DNA of 62,972 bases from CAYWJT01 sp964458655 (lineage in GTDB: Bacteria > Acidobacteriota > Aminicenantia > Aminicenantales > Saccharicenantaceae). Positions within the stretch are counted from its first letter, which is position 1. Each line of letters begins with the position of its first letter. Below the pieces are notes generated by a model. It did no database searches, had not been told where the DNA came from, and saw nothing but the letters and a program-made list of their open reading frames with translations. The translations under genes were made by a program, and so were the position numbers. This document shows positions 8,838 through 17,337 of this stretch, piece after piece. The stretch lies in assembly GCA_964458655.1 (NCBI GenBank), contig CAYWJT010000005.1, positions 1 through 62,972 of the forward strand. Reading direction: 5' to 3'.

Positions 8838-9934
8838 AAAGACATCTGACACTCGTCGCGGCGTTGGCTTTCCTGCTTCCGCTCCGGTCTTCCGGCCAGG
8901 AACACAGAGCCTGGGACTTGCTGCGGGAGCTGGTCATGGTCCCCGGCGTTTCCGGCTATGAAGGCCGAGCGGCCGACTACATCCAGGGTAAACTCCCGGC
9001 CGGCCTGGAAGTCCGCCGGGACGGCATGCACAACGTCTGGTTCACGGCGGGCTCCGGCTCCCCTCACCTCCTGTTCGTGGCCCACAGCGACGAGCTGGGT
9101 TGGGTGGTATCGGAGGTGACCGCCGAGGGAAGGCTGAGGGTGAAGCCGGGCGGCGGTCTTTTCCCGCGGGTCATTGAGGCCAGACCGGTCGTTATCCACA
9201 CGGCCGCGGGTCCGGTGCCCGGAGTAGTCGCCCCGCGCAAGGGATACAACGAGAGGCCGCAGGAGGGCCGGACGCCGCCCGGGTTCTCGGCCCAGGACAT
9301 CGAGGTCGTTCTCGGCGTCCGCACCGAGGCGGAAGCCAGGGCGCTCGGGGTGGCTGAGGGCGACGCGGTCACGCCCAAGAAGGTCCTGGCCGACCTGGCG
9401 CCCGGCGTGTTGGCCACCCGGGCGGTCGATGACCGGGCCGGCTGCGCGGTCCTGCTCGAGGCCGCCTTAAGGGTCGACTGGAAAAGCCTTAAGGGCAGGA
9501 CCGTGACCTTCGCCTGGGACGTCCAGGAGGAGACCGGCCTGTTCGGCGCGGCCGAGCTGGCCAAAACCCTGAAACCAGACTATGTCTTCGCCGTCGACAC
9601 CTTCGTGTCGACCGATTCGCCGCTCGAATCCCGGCGGCTGGCCTTCCTGCCGCTCGGCCGGGGCGCCGTCATCAGGGCGGTGGATTCAAGCAACATCACG
9701 CCCAAGGCGGAGATCAGGAAGGTGATGGAACTCGCCCGCAGGCATCGCATCCCGGTCCAGACCGCCAACAGCCGGGGCGGGAACGACGGCTCGGTTTTCG
9801 TCCCCGGAGGGAGCGTGGATATCCCGTTATCCTGGCCAGGCGCTTACGCCCATTCCCTGGTGGAGAAGGTCGACCGCCGCGACCTCGAGGCCCTCGCCGA
9901 CCTCATCGTCGCCCTCGTGGAGGACTGGGAATAA
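8834..9934 (+). CDS. M42 family aminopeptidase, exported
   Basis: 366 residues. A signal peptide (LTLVAALAFLLPLRSSG) precedes an M42 (glutamyl aminopeptidase/FrvX/TET-like) domain. Expected dimetal residues are present: His in VAHSDELG, Asp in RAVDDRAG, the general base pair in QEETG, Asp in FAVDTF and His in YAHSLVE. It removes N-terminal residues from short peptides. Most M42 enzymes are cytoplasmic, so the signal peptide is a notable variation. Translationally coupled to the inactive homologue upstream; the two probably act together. Confidence 0.85.
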   Translation: MKRHLTLVAALAFLLPLRSSGQEHRAWDLLRELVMVPGVSGYEGRAADYIQGKLPAGLEVRRDGMHNVWFTAGSGSPHLLFVAHSDELGWVVSEVTAEGRLRVKPGGGLFPRVIEARPVVIHTAAGPVPGVVAPRKGYNERPQEGRTPPGFSAQDIEVVLGVRTEAEARALGVAEGDAVTPKKVLADLAPGVLATRAVDDRAGCAVLLEAALRVDWKSLKGRTVTFAWDVQEETGLFGAAELAKTLKPDYVFAVDTFVSTDSPLESRRLAFLPLGRGAVIRAVDSSNITPKAEIRKVMELARRHRIPVQTANSRGGNDGSVFVPGGSVDIPLSWPGAYAHSLVEKVDRRDLEALADLIVALVEDWE

Positions 9935-9987
9935 GAAGAGGCGGCCGGGAGACAGGCCGTCCGTGTCGGCGCGCGGACGCGGTCGAG

Positions 9988-10016
9988 TTGAATTTCCCCG
10001 CGCAATCCCCTATATT
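9988..10016 (+). promoter_or_regulatory. Promoter of pta
   Basis: TTGAAT, 17 bases, TATATT; the pta start lies 49 bases further. The acetyl-CoA synthetase gene has an almost identical promoter (TTGATT-17-TATATT). Confidence 0.6.
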
Positions 10017-10065
10017 ATATGTCTTTTTCCGGCGTTATGACGCGACCCTAAAAACAGGAGTCTCC

Positions 10066-11043
10066 ATGGGCAACACATTCATCAAGGACATCCGCGATAA
10101 AGCCGCTAAGAAGTTCCTGCGCGTGGCCTTCCCCGACGCCGGGGACGTCAGGACGCTCAAGGCCGCCCTCGGCCTGCGCGAGCTCAAGATCGCTCAGCCG
10201 ACGCTCGTCGGCGACCCGGCGGTCATAGCCGGAGTGGCCAAAGAGAACGGGCTCTCGATAGACGGCATCCCGGTCGTAGACCCCCTCGCCTCCGAATGGA
10301 AGAGCGAGCTCGTGAACATGCTCTACGAAAAGAGGAAGTCCAAGGGCTGGACTCCCGAGCAGAGCTCCGAGGCCGCCGCGAGCCCGCTCTATTTCGCCGG
10401 CCTGATGCTGGCCTCTGGCAGGGCCGACGCCGTCGTCGGCGGCAACATCTCCGCGACCGGCGACGTCATAAGGGCGGCCATCCACACCGTCGGCACCGCG
10501 CCGGGCATTTCCACCGTCTCGAGCTATTTCATCATGGTCTTCCCCGACCGGTTGCTTTGCTTCGCCGACTGCGCCGTGGTGCCCAACCCCACCGACGCCC
10601 AGCTGGCCGACATAGCCATAACTTCGGCCAAGAACTTCCAGGCCGTCACCGGGCTGGAGCCGCGCGTGGCCATGCTGTCTTTCTCGACCAAGGGCTCGGC
10701 CGCCCATGCCGACGTCGACAAGGTCGTGAGCGCCACGAAGATCGCCCGGGATAAGGCGCCCAACCTGCTCCTCGACGGCGAGATGCAGGCCGACGCCGCC
10801 CTGGTCGCTTCGGTCGGCGAGAGGAAGTGCAAGGGCAGCCCGGTCGCGGGCAAGGCCAACGTGCTCGTCTTCCCGGACCTCGACGCCGGCAACATCGGCT
10901 ACAAGCTGACCGAACGCCTGGCCGGGGCCGAGGCCGTCGGCCCGATAGTGCAAGGCCTGAACAAGCCCTATTGCGACCTCAGCCGGGGTTGTTCGGTCGA
11001 CGACATGATCAACGTCGCCGCCATCTGCAGCCTGATGGCTTGA
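10066..11043 (+). CDS. pta: Phosphate acetyltransferase
   Basis: 325 residues, the length of a single-domain Pta (PTA_PTB fold). Visible family features are VVGGNISATGDVIRAAIHTVGTAPG, MLSFSTKGSA, DGEMQADAALV and the C-terminal PVAGKANVLVFPDLDAGNIGYKL block that forms the active site. It interconverts acetyl-CoA and acetyl phosphate. The start (MGNTF) is set by ACAGGAG 5 bases upstream; a longer reading from TTG would start inside the promoter. No acetate kinase gene is in the window, while an ADP-forming acetyl-CoA synthetase lies about 1.1 kb away. Butyryl-transferring homologues cannot be strictly excluded. Confidence 0.88.
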   Translation: MGNTFIKDIRDKAAKKFLRVAFPDAGDVRTLKAALGLRELKIAQPTLVGDPAVIAGVAKENGLSIDGIPVVDPLASEWKSELVNMLYEKRKSKGWTPEQSSEAAASPLYFAGLMLASGRADAVVGGNISATGDVIRAAIHTVGTAPGISTVSSYFIMVFPDRLLCFADCAVVPNPTDAQLADIAITSAKNFQAVTGLEPRVAMLSFSTKGSAAHADVDKVVSATKIARDKAPNLLLDGEMQADAALVASVGERKCKGSPVAGKANVLVFPDLDAGNIGYKLTERLAGAEAVGPIVQGLNKPYCDLSRGCSVDDMINVAAICSLMA

Positions 11044-11050
11044 ACTCGCG

Positions 11051-11065
11051 CGGTACCTGGTACCG
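11051..11065. terminator. Candidate bidirectional terminator between pta and the amidinotransferase-fold gene
   Basis: CGGTA-CCTGG-TACCG forms a 5-bp stem, followed by TTTAAT on the plus strand. It lies in the 23 bases between two convergent stop codons. Confidence 0.35.
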
Positions 11066-11066
11066 T

Positions 11067-11948
11067 TTAATAAGCCCTCAGCAGCGGCCTGGTCAGGCAG
11101 GTCGGGCCGCCCTTGCCCTTGAAGGCGATCTCCTCACCCTTGATCTCGTAGACTTCGCACCCGGCCTCCTCGAGCTTGGCCCTGGTCCTGGGGTTGCCTT
11201 CGAGGATGATGACCCGGCGGGGCTCCAGGGCAAGCACGTTCGGACCCTGGGCCATGAACTCCTCTTCGGGCACGTCGATGATCTCGACGCCCCGCTCTTC
11301 CAGCAGCTCGAACAGGCTGACCGGCAGAAGCCGGCTGTAGGCCACGGCCAGGTCGTGGTCGGCCAGGCTCAACAGGGACATGAGGTGGAAGACCTCCTCG
11401 GGTCCGCGCCAGTAGGGCAGGTCGAAATCCAGGACCTGGATGCCCTGCGGCTCGAGCAGCCTGTGAAGGGCCTTAATGCCCGCCGCGTTGGTCCGGAAGC
11501 TCCGGCCGGCGACGAGCGTCCGGCTGTCGAGCCAGAGCAGGTCGCCTCCCTCGGCGGTCTCGTCCCCGGAAAGCCGTCCGAGGACGGGAACGCCGTGCGC
11601 GACCAGGAAATCCTCCATGGCCGCTTCTTCGCCGCGGCGCTTCTCTTTGCCCATGCGCAGGATGACGGCGCCGGCGTCCGTAATGATCGCGGGGTCATGG
11701 GTGTAAAGCGAGTCCAGCGTCGTCCGGTCGTCGTCCGGGAGGAAAAGGATCTCGGCGCCGTTGCGGCACAGGATGTCGGTCAGGACTTCGAACTCCTTCT
11801 CGGCCCTCTCCAGGTCGGGAGGCGCCTCAAAACCCAGGGCCTCCCACTCCAGGTCGATCTTCCGGTCGTCCCGGAAGGCCCTCCGGGGATGCTTGACCAG
11901 GACCCTTTCCAGTTTCCCGACCATGCTCTGGCAGCCGTACGCTTTCAT
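11067..11948 (-). CDS. Amidinotransferase-fold hydrolase (DDAH / arginine deiminase-like)
   Basis: 293 residues of the guanidine-modifying superfamily (PF02274 type). Signs are THDPAII near the N-terminal third, AEGGDLLWLD, a His in PEEVFHLMS and the nucleophilic Cys near position 284 in GGPTCLTRPLLR. Members hydrolyse arginine or dimethylarginine to citrulline, or transfer an amidino group; the GGxxC-x-T ending resembles DDAH and other hydrolases more than transferases. The start at the second Met (MKAYG) is favoured by AAAGGCGGG 5 bases upstream. Convergent with pta. Substrate not decidable from sequence alone. Confidence 0.72.
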   Translation of the reverse strand: MKAYGCQSMVGKLERVLVKHPRRAFRDDRKIDLEWEALGFEAPPDLERAEKEFEVLTDILCRNGAEILFLPDDDRTTLDSLYTHDPAIITDAGAVILRMGKEKRRGEEAAMEDFLVAHGVPVLGRLSGDETAEGGDLLWLDSRTLVAGRSFRTNAAGIKALHRLLEPQGIQVLDFDLPYWRGPEEVFHLMSLLSLADHDLAVAYSRLLPVSLFELLEERGVEIIDVPEEEFMAQGPNVLALEPRRVIILEGNPRTRAKLEEAGCEVYEIKGEEIAFKGKGGPTCLTRPLLRAY

Positions 11949-12072
11949 TGTTCCCGCCTTTATCTCTTCCAGATGCGGCAATCATAACCGACCCGGAAGG
12001 AAAAAGTAAAGCCGCGGCGGGCGAGCCGTGCCCCGCTGGCGCGGGGCCGGCCGGCACGCGGCCCGCCGGCGT

Positions 12073-12101
12073 TTGATTTTAACCCCGCTATCATATATAT
12101 T
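12073..12101 (+). promoter_or_regulatory. Promoter of the ADP-forming acetyl-CoA synthetase gene
   Basis: TTGATT, 17 bases, TATATT; start codon 42 bases further. It closely resembles the pta promoter. Confidence 0.55.
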
Positions 12102-12143
12102 TTCCTATTCACCTTGAGGCAATTCCGCCAAGGGAGCGACAGC

Positions 12144-14282
12144 ATGACAAAGAATCAGCCTGAGCCGGAACTGTCGGTCCTCGACAGGGTCCTGCGTCCC
12201 CGTTCCATCGCCGTCGTCGGCGCCTCCGCCTCGCCGGGCAAGATCGGCTACACCGTTCTCAGCAATATCATCACAACCGGATATAAGGGCCGGGTCTACC
12301 CGGTCAACCCCAAGGAAGAGATAATCCTCGGGCTCAAGGTCCACCCGACGGTCAACGACATCCCGGACGAAGTGGACACGGCCGTCTTGTGCGTCCCGGC
12401 CAAGCTCTGCGCCGAGGTCGCTGAACAGTGCGGCCGCAAGGGGATCAAAGGCCTGATCGTCATCTCCTCCGGCTTCAGCGAGATCGGCCGCCACGACCTC
12501 GAGGACGAGCTGGTCGCCATCGCCCGCCGCTACGGCATGCGCGTGCTCGGCCCGAACGTCGTCGGCATCATGTCCAACTCCGACCGCCTGAACGCGTCGT
12601 TCGCTTCTTCCCTGCCGTTCCCGGGCAAGCCCTCGCTCGTATCCCAGAGCGGCGCGCTCATCGTGGCCGTGGACGCCGCGTCCTACGCCAGGCACGTGGG
12701 CTTCGACAAGATGATCTCGGTCGGCAACATGTCCGACGTCGACTTCGCCGACTGCATCGAATGGCTCGACAAGGACCCGAACACGACCTGCATCTCGCTG
12801 TACGTCGAAGGCCTGAAGAACGGCCGACGGGTCATCGACGCCGCCCGGCGGTGCCAGACGCCGATCATCGCCCTCAAGGCCGGAGTCTCGGCCCAGGGGG
12901 CGGCCGCCGCCGCCTCCCACACCGGTTCGCTGGCCGGCGCGACCAAAGTTTACGAGGCGGCCTTCAAGCAGGCCGGCATCGTCAACGCCGAGGACCTGAA
13001 CAGCCTGTTCGACCGCAGCCTGGCCCTGTCCCTGCAACCCCCGATGCGAGGCGATAACCTGCTTGTCCTCACCAACGGAGGCGGGGTAGGCGTCCTGGCC
13101 ACGGACTCGGCTGAAAAATTCGGGCTGCCCCTCGACTCCGCCCCGGCCGACCTGCAGGCCAGCCTGCGCCGCTATATGCCCGAATACGGTTCGGCCAAGA
13201 ACCCGGTCGACCTGACGGGCATGGCCGACAAAGAAAGGTATTACGGGTCCGTCAAAACCTGTCTCACCCACCCCTGGGTGGACGGTCTGGTCGTCATATT
13301 CTGCGAGACGTCGCTGACCGTGCCGATCGAGGTGGCCCGCTCGATCCGCCAGGCCATCGCCGATTCCAAAGCGCCCGACAAGCCGGTGGCCATCGCCTTC
13401 GTCGGCGGCGAAAGGTCCACCGAGGCCATGCACTGGCTGATCAGCCAGGACATCCCGGCCTACGAGGTCCCGGACAAGGCGGTCAGCGCCGTCGCGGCGC
13501 TCCGCGAATACGCCAAGATACGGTCGATGCTGACCGAGATCCAGCCCATGCCCAACCCGAACGTCGGACCCGGCGGCCGCGAGATAATCCAGAAAGCCAG
13601 GGCGGAAGGCCGCGGCGCGCTGACCGAGGTCGAGGCCAAGCAGGTCTTCGCCGCCTACGGCCTGCCCGTGGCCGCGACCGTCCTGGCCAAGTCGGAAGAG
13701 GCCGCGGCGCGGGCGGCGGCCGAGATGGGTTTCCCGGTCGTCCTTAAGGTGGTATCGCCGGACATCCTGCACAAGTCCGATGCCGGCTGCGTCAAAGTCA
13801 ACTTGAGGAACGAGAGCGAGGTCAAGCAGGCCTACCGGTCCATAATCACCAACGCCAAGAGCTACAAGGTGACGGCCGACATCCAGGGCGTCGCCGTCCA
13901 GGAAATGGCCCCGGCCGGGACCGAGGTCATCCTCGGCTCGGTCAACGACCCGAGCTTCGGGCCGAGCGTCATGTTCGGCCTCGGCGGCATCTTCGTCGAG
14001 ATCCTCAAGGACGTCACTTTCCGGGTGGCGCCGGTGACCTCGACCCAGGCAGAGAGGATGCTCGACGAGATAGCGGCCGCCCCTATCCTGAAGGGGGCCC
14101 GCGGCGAGGCTCCCAGGGACAGGGACGCCCTCGTCCAGACGATCATGGCTTATTCGAGGATGATAATCGACCTCGAGGACGAGATCGCGGAATCGGACGC
14201 CAACCCCATCCTGGTCTACGCGGAAGGCAAGGGCCTCAGGATCGTCGACGCCAGGATCATCCTGAAGCGGAACAAGGGGTAG
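12144..14282 (+). CDS. Acetate-CoA ligase (ADP-forming), fused alpha-beta form
   Basis: 712 residues in the order CoA-binding Rossmann domain (SIAVVGASASPGKIGY near 20-36), succinyl-CoA-ligase-like domains with the phospho-acceptor His in ASHTGSLAG (about H259), and an ATP-grasp domain from about residue 480 (LTEVEAKQVFAAYGLPVA ... VLKVVSPDILHKSDAGCV). It converts acetyl-CoA, ADP and phosphate to acetate, ATP and CoA, the usual energy-yielding step of peptide and sugar fermenters; propionyl or other acyl-CoAs are possible. AGGGAG sits 7 bases before the chosen ATG. A TTG-started extension of 10 codons has no support. Confidence 0.9.
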   Translation: MTKNQPEPELSVLDRVLRPRSIAVVGASASPGKIGYTVLSNIITTGYKGRVYPVNPKEEIILGLKVHPTVNDIPDEVDTAVLCVPAKLCAEVAEQCGRKGIKGLIVISSGFSEIGRHDLEDELVAIARRYGMRVLGPNVVGIMSNSDRLNASFASSLPFPGKPSLVSQSGALIVAVDAASYARHVGFDKMISVGNMSDVDFADCIEWLDKDPNTTCISLYVEGLKNGRRVIDAARRCQTPIIALKAGVSAQGAAAAASHTGSLAGATKVYEAAFKQAGIVNAEDLNSLFDRSLALSLQPPMRGDNLLVLTNGGGVGVLATDSAEKFGLPLDSAPADLQASLRRYMPEYGSAKNPVDLTGMADKERYYGSVKTCLTHPWVDGLVVIFCETSLTVPIEVARSIRQAIADSKAPDKPVAIAFVGGERSTEAMHWLISQDIPAYEVPDKAVSAVAALREYAKIRSMLTEIQPMPNPNVGPGGREIIQKARAEGRGALTEVEAKQVFAAYGLPVAATVLAKSEEAAARAAAEMGFPVVLKVVSPDILHKSDAGCVKVNLRNESEVKQAYRSIITNAKSYKVTADIQGVAVQEMAPAGTEVILGSVNDPSFGPSVMFGLGGIFVEILKDVTFRVAPVTSTQAERMLDEIAAAPILKGARGEAPRDRDALVQTIMAYSRMIIDLEDEIAESDANPILVYAEGKGLRIVDARIILKRNKG

Positions 14283-14322
14283 CCCTGCCGGCGGGCCGTC
14301 CCCACCGATAGAAGCCCGGCGC

Positions 14323-15201
14323 CTACGCCGGATTGGAGATGTTGAACTTCCGAACCAGCCTCTCGGGATAGTAGGAGAGTTTGGCCCGTCTCAGCCCCGG
14401 CAGCCCCATGTCCTGTTCCCTGTTTATGAACTCATAGTCCGCGAGCTCCCTGCGGACGAACTCCCGGTTGAGCCACTGGGCGAGCCCCGGATACGATCGG
14501 TTGACGATCTCGAAATGGACCACGGCCGTGTCCTGTTTCAGGCGCGAGGCCACCGTGAACGCTTCCACCTTGCCCTCGACGAGGGCCGCGCCGCAGTGAA
14601 GGCCGAGCGCCTCGTAATTGGCCATGGCCTCGACGACGGCCTGTTCTGCAGCCGCGAGAAAACCGGGCAGGCCGTTGGCGTCCCTGTCCGCGAACCAAGC
14701 CGCGGCCAGCCGCCGGCAATCCGGAAAATGCTCCCTGGACGGGCGCACGTATTCGTGGACGGCGCTGCGTTCGAACTTGCGTATCCGGTTGCGCTTGCCG
14801 TCGAAGCCTTTGCCTCTGAGCTCGGCCAGTTCCCTGGCCCTGTAGACGTAGTCGGCGTTGTCGCGGTCCTCCTCGACCCGGAAGGCCGAGGCGCACAGGC
14901 CGGCCAGGTGCTCCGGCGCGCGGGAGACCCTGGGCGCTTTTTCCAGGCAGACCCGGACCGTTTCGGGACCGACGTTCAGGCCGACGGGCGGCAGAAAATG
15001 GGGCGCCTCGAAATCCGGCTCGACCAGGACGCACAGAGCGCCGTCGATGATGGTCCAACTGGGGTGTTCCGAGCCGCGCCAGATGAAGATGTTGGTGAAG
15101 TTTAGCTCGCAGACCTCGGGCGGGAAGCGGCGGAAGAAGTCCTCGAAGACGGCGCGGTCCTCGAGCGTCACCGGCTTGAAGTCGGGATACAAGGGCGGCA
15201 T
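14323..15201 (-). CDS. DUF2156 family protein (phosphatidylglycerol lysyltransferase C-terminal-like)
   Basis: 292 residues of the LPG_synthase_C / DUF2156 type, a duplicated GNAT fold. Characteristic stretches are DRAVFEDFFRRFPPEVCELNF, GKRNRIRKFER and EFINREQDMGLPGLRRAKLSYYP. The family includes aminoacyl-phosphatidylglycerol synthases, but this protein has no membrane domain and its substrate is unknown. An ATG with GAGGTGA 6 bases upstream is preferred to the GTG three codons earlier. The ribosome binding site overlaps the stop codon of the GNAT gene upstream, so the two are translationally coupled. Confidence 0.75.
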   Translation of the reverse strand: MPPLYPDFKPVTLEDRAVFEDFFRRFPPEVCELNFTNIFIWRGSEHPSWTIIDGALCVLVEPDFEAPHFLPPVGLNVGPETVRVCLEKAPRVSRAPEHLAGLCASAFRVEEDRDNADYVYRARELAELRGKGFDGKRNRIRKFERSAVHEYVRPSREHFPDCRRLAAAWFADRDANGLPGFLAAAEQAVVEAMANYEALGLHCGAALVEGKVEAFTVASRLKQDTAVVHFEIVNRSYPGLAQWLNREFVRRELADYEFINREQDMGLPGLRRAKLSYYPERLVRKFNISNPA

Positions 15202-15211
15202 GTCCGTCACC

Positions 15212-15628
15212 TCAACGGCTCCGTTTCCTGACCATGACGGAACATTTCGAAACGTCGCAGCCTTCGCACCAGGGGCCGAGCCGTTTCAACCGGAACGTCT
15301 CCGGGACCACGGCCGCCGGCTCGAAGCCCAGCTTAGTGAAGAAACCCGGGGTTGTCGTCGCAAGATAGATGTCCGTTTCCGCGCCCGCGAGCGCCTCCCT
15401 CACCAGCGCCGCGCCCGTGCCCCGGCCGCGGTGGGTTTCCGCGACACCCAGGCCGCAGAGCTCCAGGCAGTCCGGGTGCGTCTTGAGGCCGACCAGGCCG
15501 ACCGTCTCACCTCCGGCCTCAGCGACCCAGAAGTCGTCCGACTCCATGCCAGGATAGTCGAGGCCCAGCCGGGCTGCCAGAGCGACCACTTCGTTCATGT
15601 CCTCCGGACGGGCTTTTCTTACGCGCAT
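15212..15628 (-). CDS. GNAT family N-acetyltransferase with Cys-rich C-terminus
   Basis: 138 residues. Acetyl-CoA loop HRGRGTGAAL, preceded by LELCGLGV, identifies a GNAT domain close to ArgA-type and RimI-type enzymes. The C-terminal tail ends WCEGCDVSKCSVMVRK, a C-x2-C-x5-C cluster that could bind a metal. The start MRVRKARPED is the usual GNAT beginning. A TATAAT on the minus strand (15644-15639) lies only 10 bases before it, suggesting a nearly leaderless transcript. Substrate unknown; the neighbour is DUF2156. Confidence 0.75.
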   Translation of the reverse strand: MRVRKARPEDMNEVVALAARLGLDYPGMESDDFWVAEAGGETVGLVGLKTHPDCLELCGLGVAETHRGRGTGAALVREALAGAETDIYLATTTPGFFTKLGFEPAAVVPETFRLKRLGPWCEGCDVSKCSVMVRKRSR

Positions 15629-15638
15629 AAGCCGATAA

Positions 15639-15644
15639 TTATAC
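15639..15644 (-). promoter_or_regulatory. -10 box of the GNAT-DUF2156 operon
   Basis: A perfect TATAAT on the minus strand with no good -35 at the usual distance. The expected transcription start falls about 4 bases before the GNAT ATG. Confidence 0.4.
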
Positions 15645-15731
15645 TCCTTTCCCGGCCGGTCGTGTATCAGGCGCATCGAATCATAGAAAATATGGTCGAA
15701 ATCCCTGGTGGAGGAAGATCACAGAAGGGCC

Positions 15732-15854
15732 ATGGACATGGAGTCGCCGATAGGGTATCTGCGGTCGGCCCTTGAGCGATACCTGAGGGCTCCGAAAATG
15801 AAGGCGGGGACCACCGCCGGAGGTGAGCCGGCCCGGCCAAAACTCACCCCGTGA
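15732..15854 (+). CDS. Possible 40-residue small protein
   Basis: A short ORF in the 284-base space between the divergent GNAT and HD-GYP genes: MDMESPIGYLRSALERYL and onward to a Pro-rich tail, with GAAGGG before its tandem ATGs. The middle could form an amphipathic helix. There is no homology I recognise, and chance is a real alternative in this GC-rich sequence. Nothing else was seen in this stretch. Confidence 0.2.
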   Translation: MDMESPIGYLRSALERYLRAPKMKAGTTAGGEPARPKLTP

Positions 15855-15912
15855 ATCATTTCCCGGGGGGATGACTGTCCGGCCACGGCCGGGCTAACAT
15901 GCCAGCAGAACG

Positions 15913-17337
15913 ATGCGTACCCTTCTGTCCGCAGCGAGATCCGCCGGCGCGGGAGAGGCGCCCACCGGCAGGACCGGTCCGTTCTCCGTCTTCAGGAATA
16001 TCGGCGCCAAGGCCACTGTCTATGTCATGGTCCTGCTCGCGGCCGCGATACTGGCCGCCTATTCCGCGGCGCTCCACACCATGAACGAAGAGGTCCGGGA
16101 CAGCATCATCAGGAGGGCCGAGTCCCTCGGCCGGAGCATCGCCTCGGCCTCCGGCTACCATCTCATCCTCAACGACCTGCTGGCGCTCGACAACATGGTC
16201 TTCAAGGTCAAGTCCGCCAACCCCGACATCACCTCCATCTCGGTCATCGGAGCGGGAGGCGAGCTCATCGTCCACAGCGACCCGGCCAAGACCGGCCGGC
16301 GGCTGGCCGACACGGCGGCGGCGCGCCTGGAGACCGACCCGGGCAACGGGACGGTCCTCTACGGAACTGATAGAGAGGCAGGCCGCCTCCTGGCTGTAGA
16401 AAGTCCCATCTCGTTCCTGGAAAAGAACCTGGGCCGGGTGCGGCTCGAACTGGACTGGTCGGTGCTCTACAACGCCAGAGCTCAGGCCCGCAGGCGCATC
16501 CTGCCGCTTTTCGCCGCCATCCTGGCCTTGGGCTTCGTGAGCAGCATGCTCCTTTCGCGCCGCGTCACGAGGCCGGTCAGGGAGCTGGCCAGCGGCGTCG
16601 AAGAGATGAAGCGGGGCGGACGGACCAAGCCGCTCCGGGTGTATTCCATGGACGAGCTCGGCCGGCTGACCGCGAGCTTCAACGAGATGACGGCCCTCAT
16701 CACCGAACAGAAGGAAAAACTGGGCTCTTACGCGCGCGAGCTCGAGGAAGCCTACGTCTCCACCGTCCGTATACTGGCAGCAGCCATAGAAGCCCGCGAC
16801 AGGTACACGCTCGGCCATTCCACTCGGGTGGCCGAGTTGGCCGTGACCCTAGCGCGCGAGGCCGGGCTGTCCGGCGAGGAGGTCGAAACGACCGAGATCG
16901 CCTGCCTCTTCCATGACGTCGGCAAGATCAGGATACCCGACGCCATTCTCCATAAGCGGGGCCGGCTCGACCCCGAGGAGTTCCGCGAGATGAAGCGGCA
17001 CCCCGAGTACGGCGCGGAGCTCTTGAGCAAGGCGCCCTCCCTCTACAAGTATATACCGGCTGTCCGGCACCATCACGAATGGCACGACGGCAGCGGCTAC
17101 CCTGACGGCTTGAGCGGAGAAAGGATACCGATAATCGCGGCCATGATCTCGCTGGCCGACGCTTTCGACGCCATGACCTCGGACCGCCCCTACCGCAGGG
17201 CCCTCAGCCGGGAAGAGGCCCTGGACATCATCGCCGGGAACTCCGGACGCCAATTCCATCCCGAGCTCACGGCCATTTTTCTGCGTCTCATGAAAAAGCG
17301 CAAGGCTTCAGTGTCTCAGGCGGAGCGCACGGCATGA
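15913..17337 (+). CDS. Membrane sensor with HAMP and HD-GYP domains
   Basis: 474 residues: TM1 about 33-52, a periplasmic sensor of about 140 residues, TM2 about 196-213, HAMP to about 265, then an HD-GYP domain. The phosphodiesterase motifs are intact: HSTRVAELA, HDVGKIRIPD (His334-Asp335), HHEWHDGSGYPDGL and ADAFDAM. HD-GYP proteins hydrolyse cyclic di-GMP or related dinucleotides, so this should lower a second messenger in response to an external signal. The ribosome binding site before the start is weak. The TPR lipoprotein gene overlaps it by ATGA and may be its periplasmic partner. No GGDEF gene is in the window. Confidence 0.85.
   Translation: MRTLLSAARSAGAGEAPTGRTGPFSVFRNIGAKATVYVMVLLAAAILAAYSAALHTMNEEVRDSIIRRAESLGRSIASASGYHLILNDLLALDNMVFKVKSANPDITSISVIGAGGELIVHSDPAKTGRRLADTAAARLETDPGNGTVLYGTDREAGRLLAVESPISFLEKNLGRVRLELDWSVLYNARAQARRRILPLFAAILALGFVSSMLLSRRVTRPVRELASGVEEMKRGGRTKPLRVYSMDELGRLTASFNEMTALITEQKEKLGSYARELEEAYVSTVRILAAAIEARDRYTLGHSTRVAELAVTLAREAGLSGEEVETTEIACLFHDVGKIRIPDAILHKRGRLDPEEFREMKRHPEYGAELLSKAPSLYKYIPAVRHHHEWHDGSGYPDGLSGERIPIIAAMISLADAFDAMTSDRPYRRALSREEALDIIAGNSGRQFHPELTAIFLRLMKKRKASVSQAERTA

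Noticed and set aside
12105..13772. 555-residue ORF opposite the acetyl-CoA synthetase gene
   Set aside because: Same effect of codon bias; composition rich in Arg, Gly and Val with no recognisable domain.
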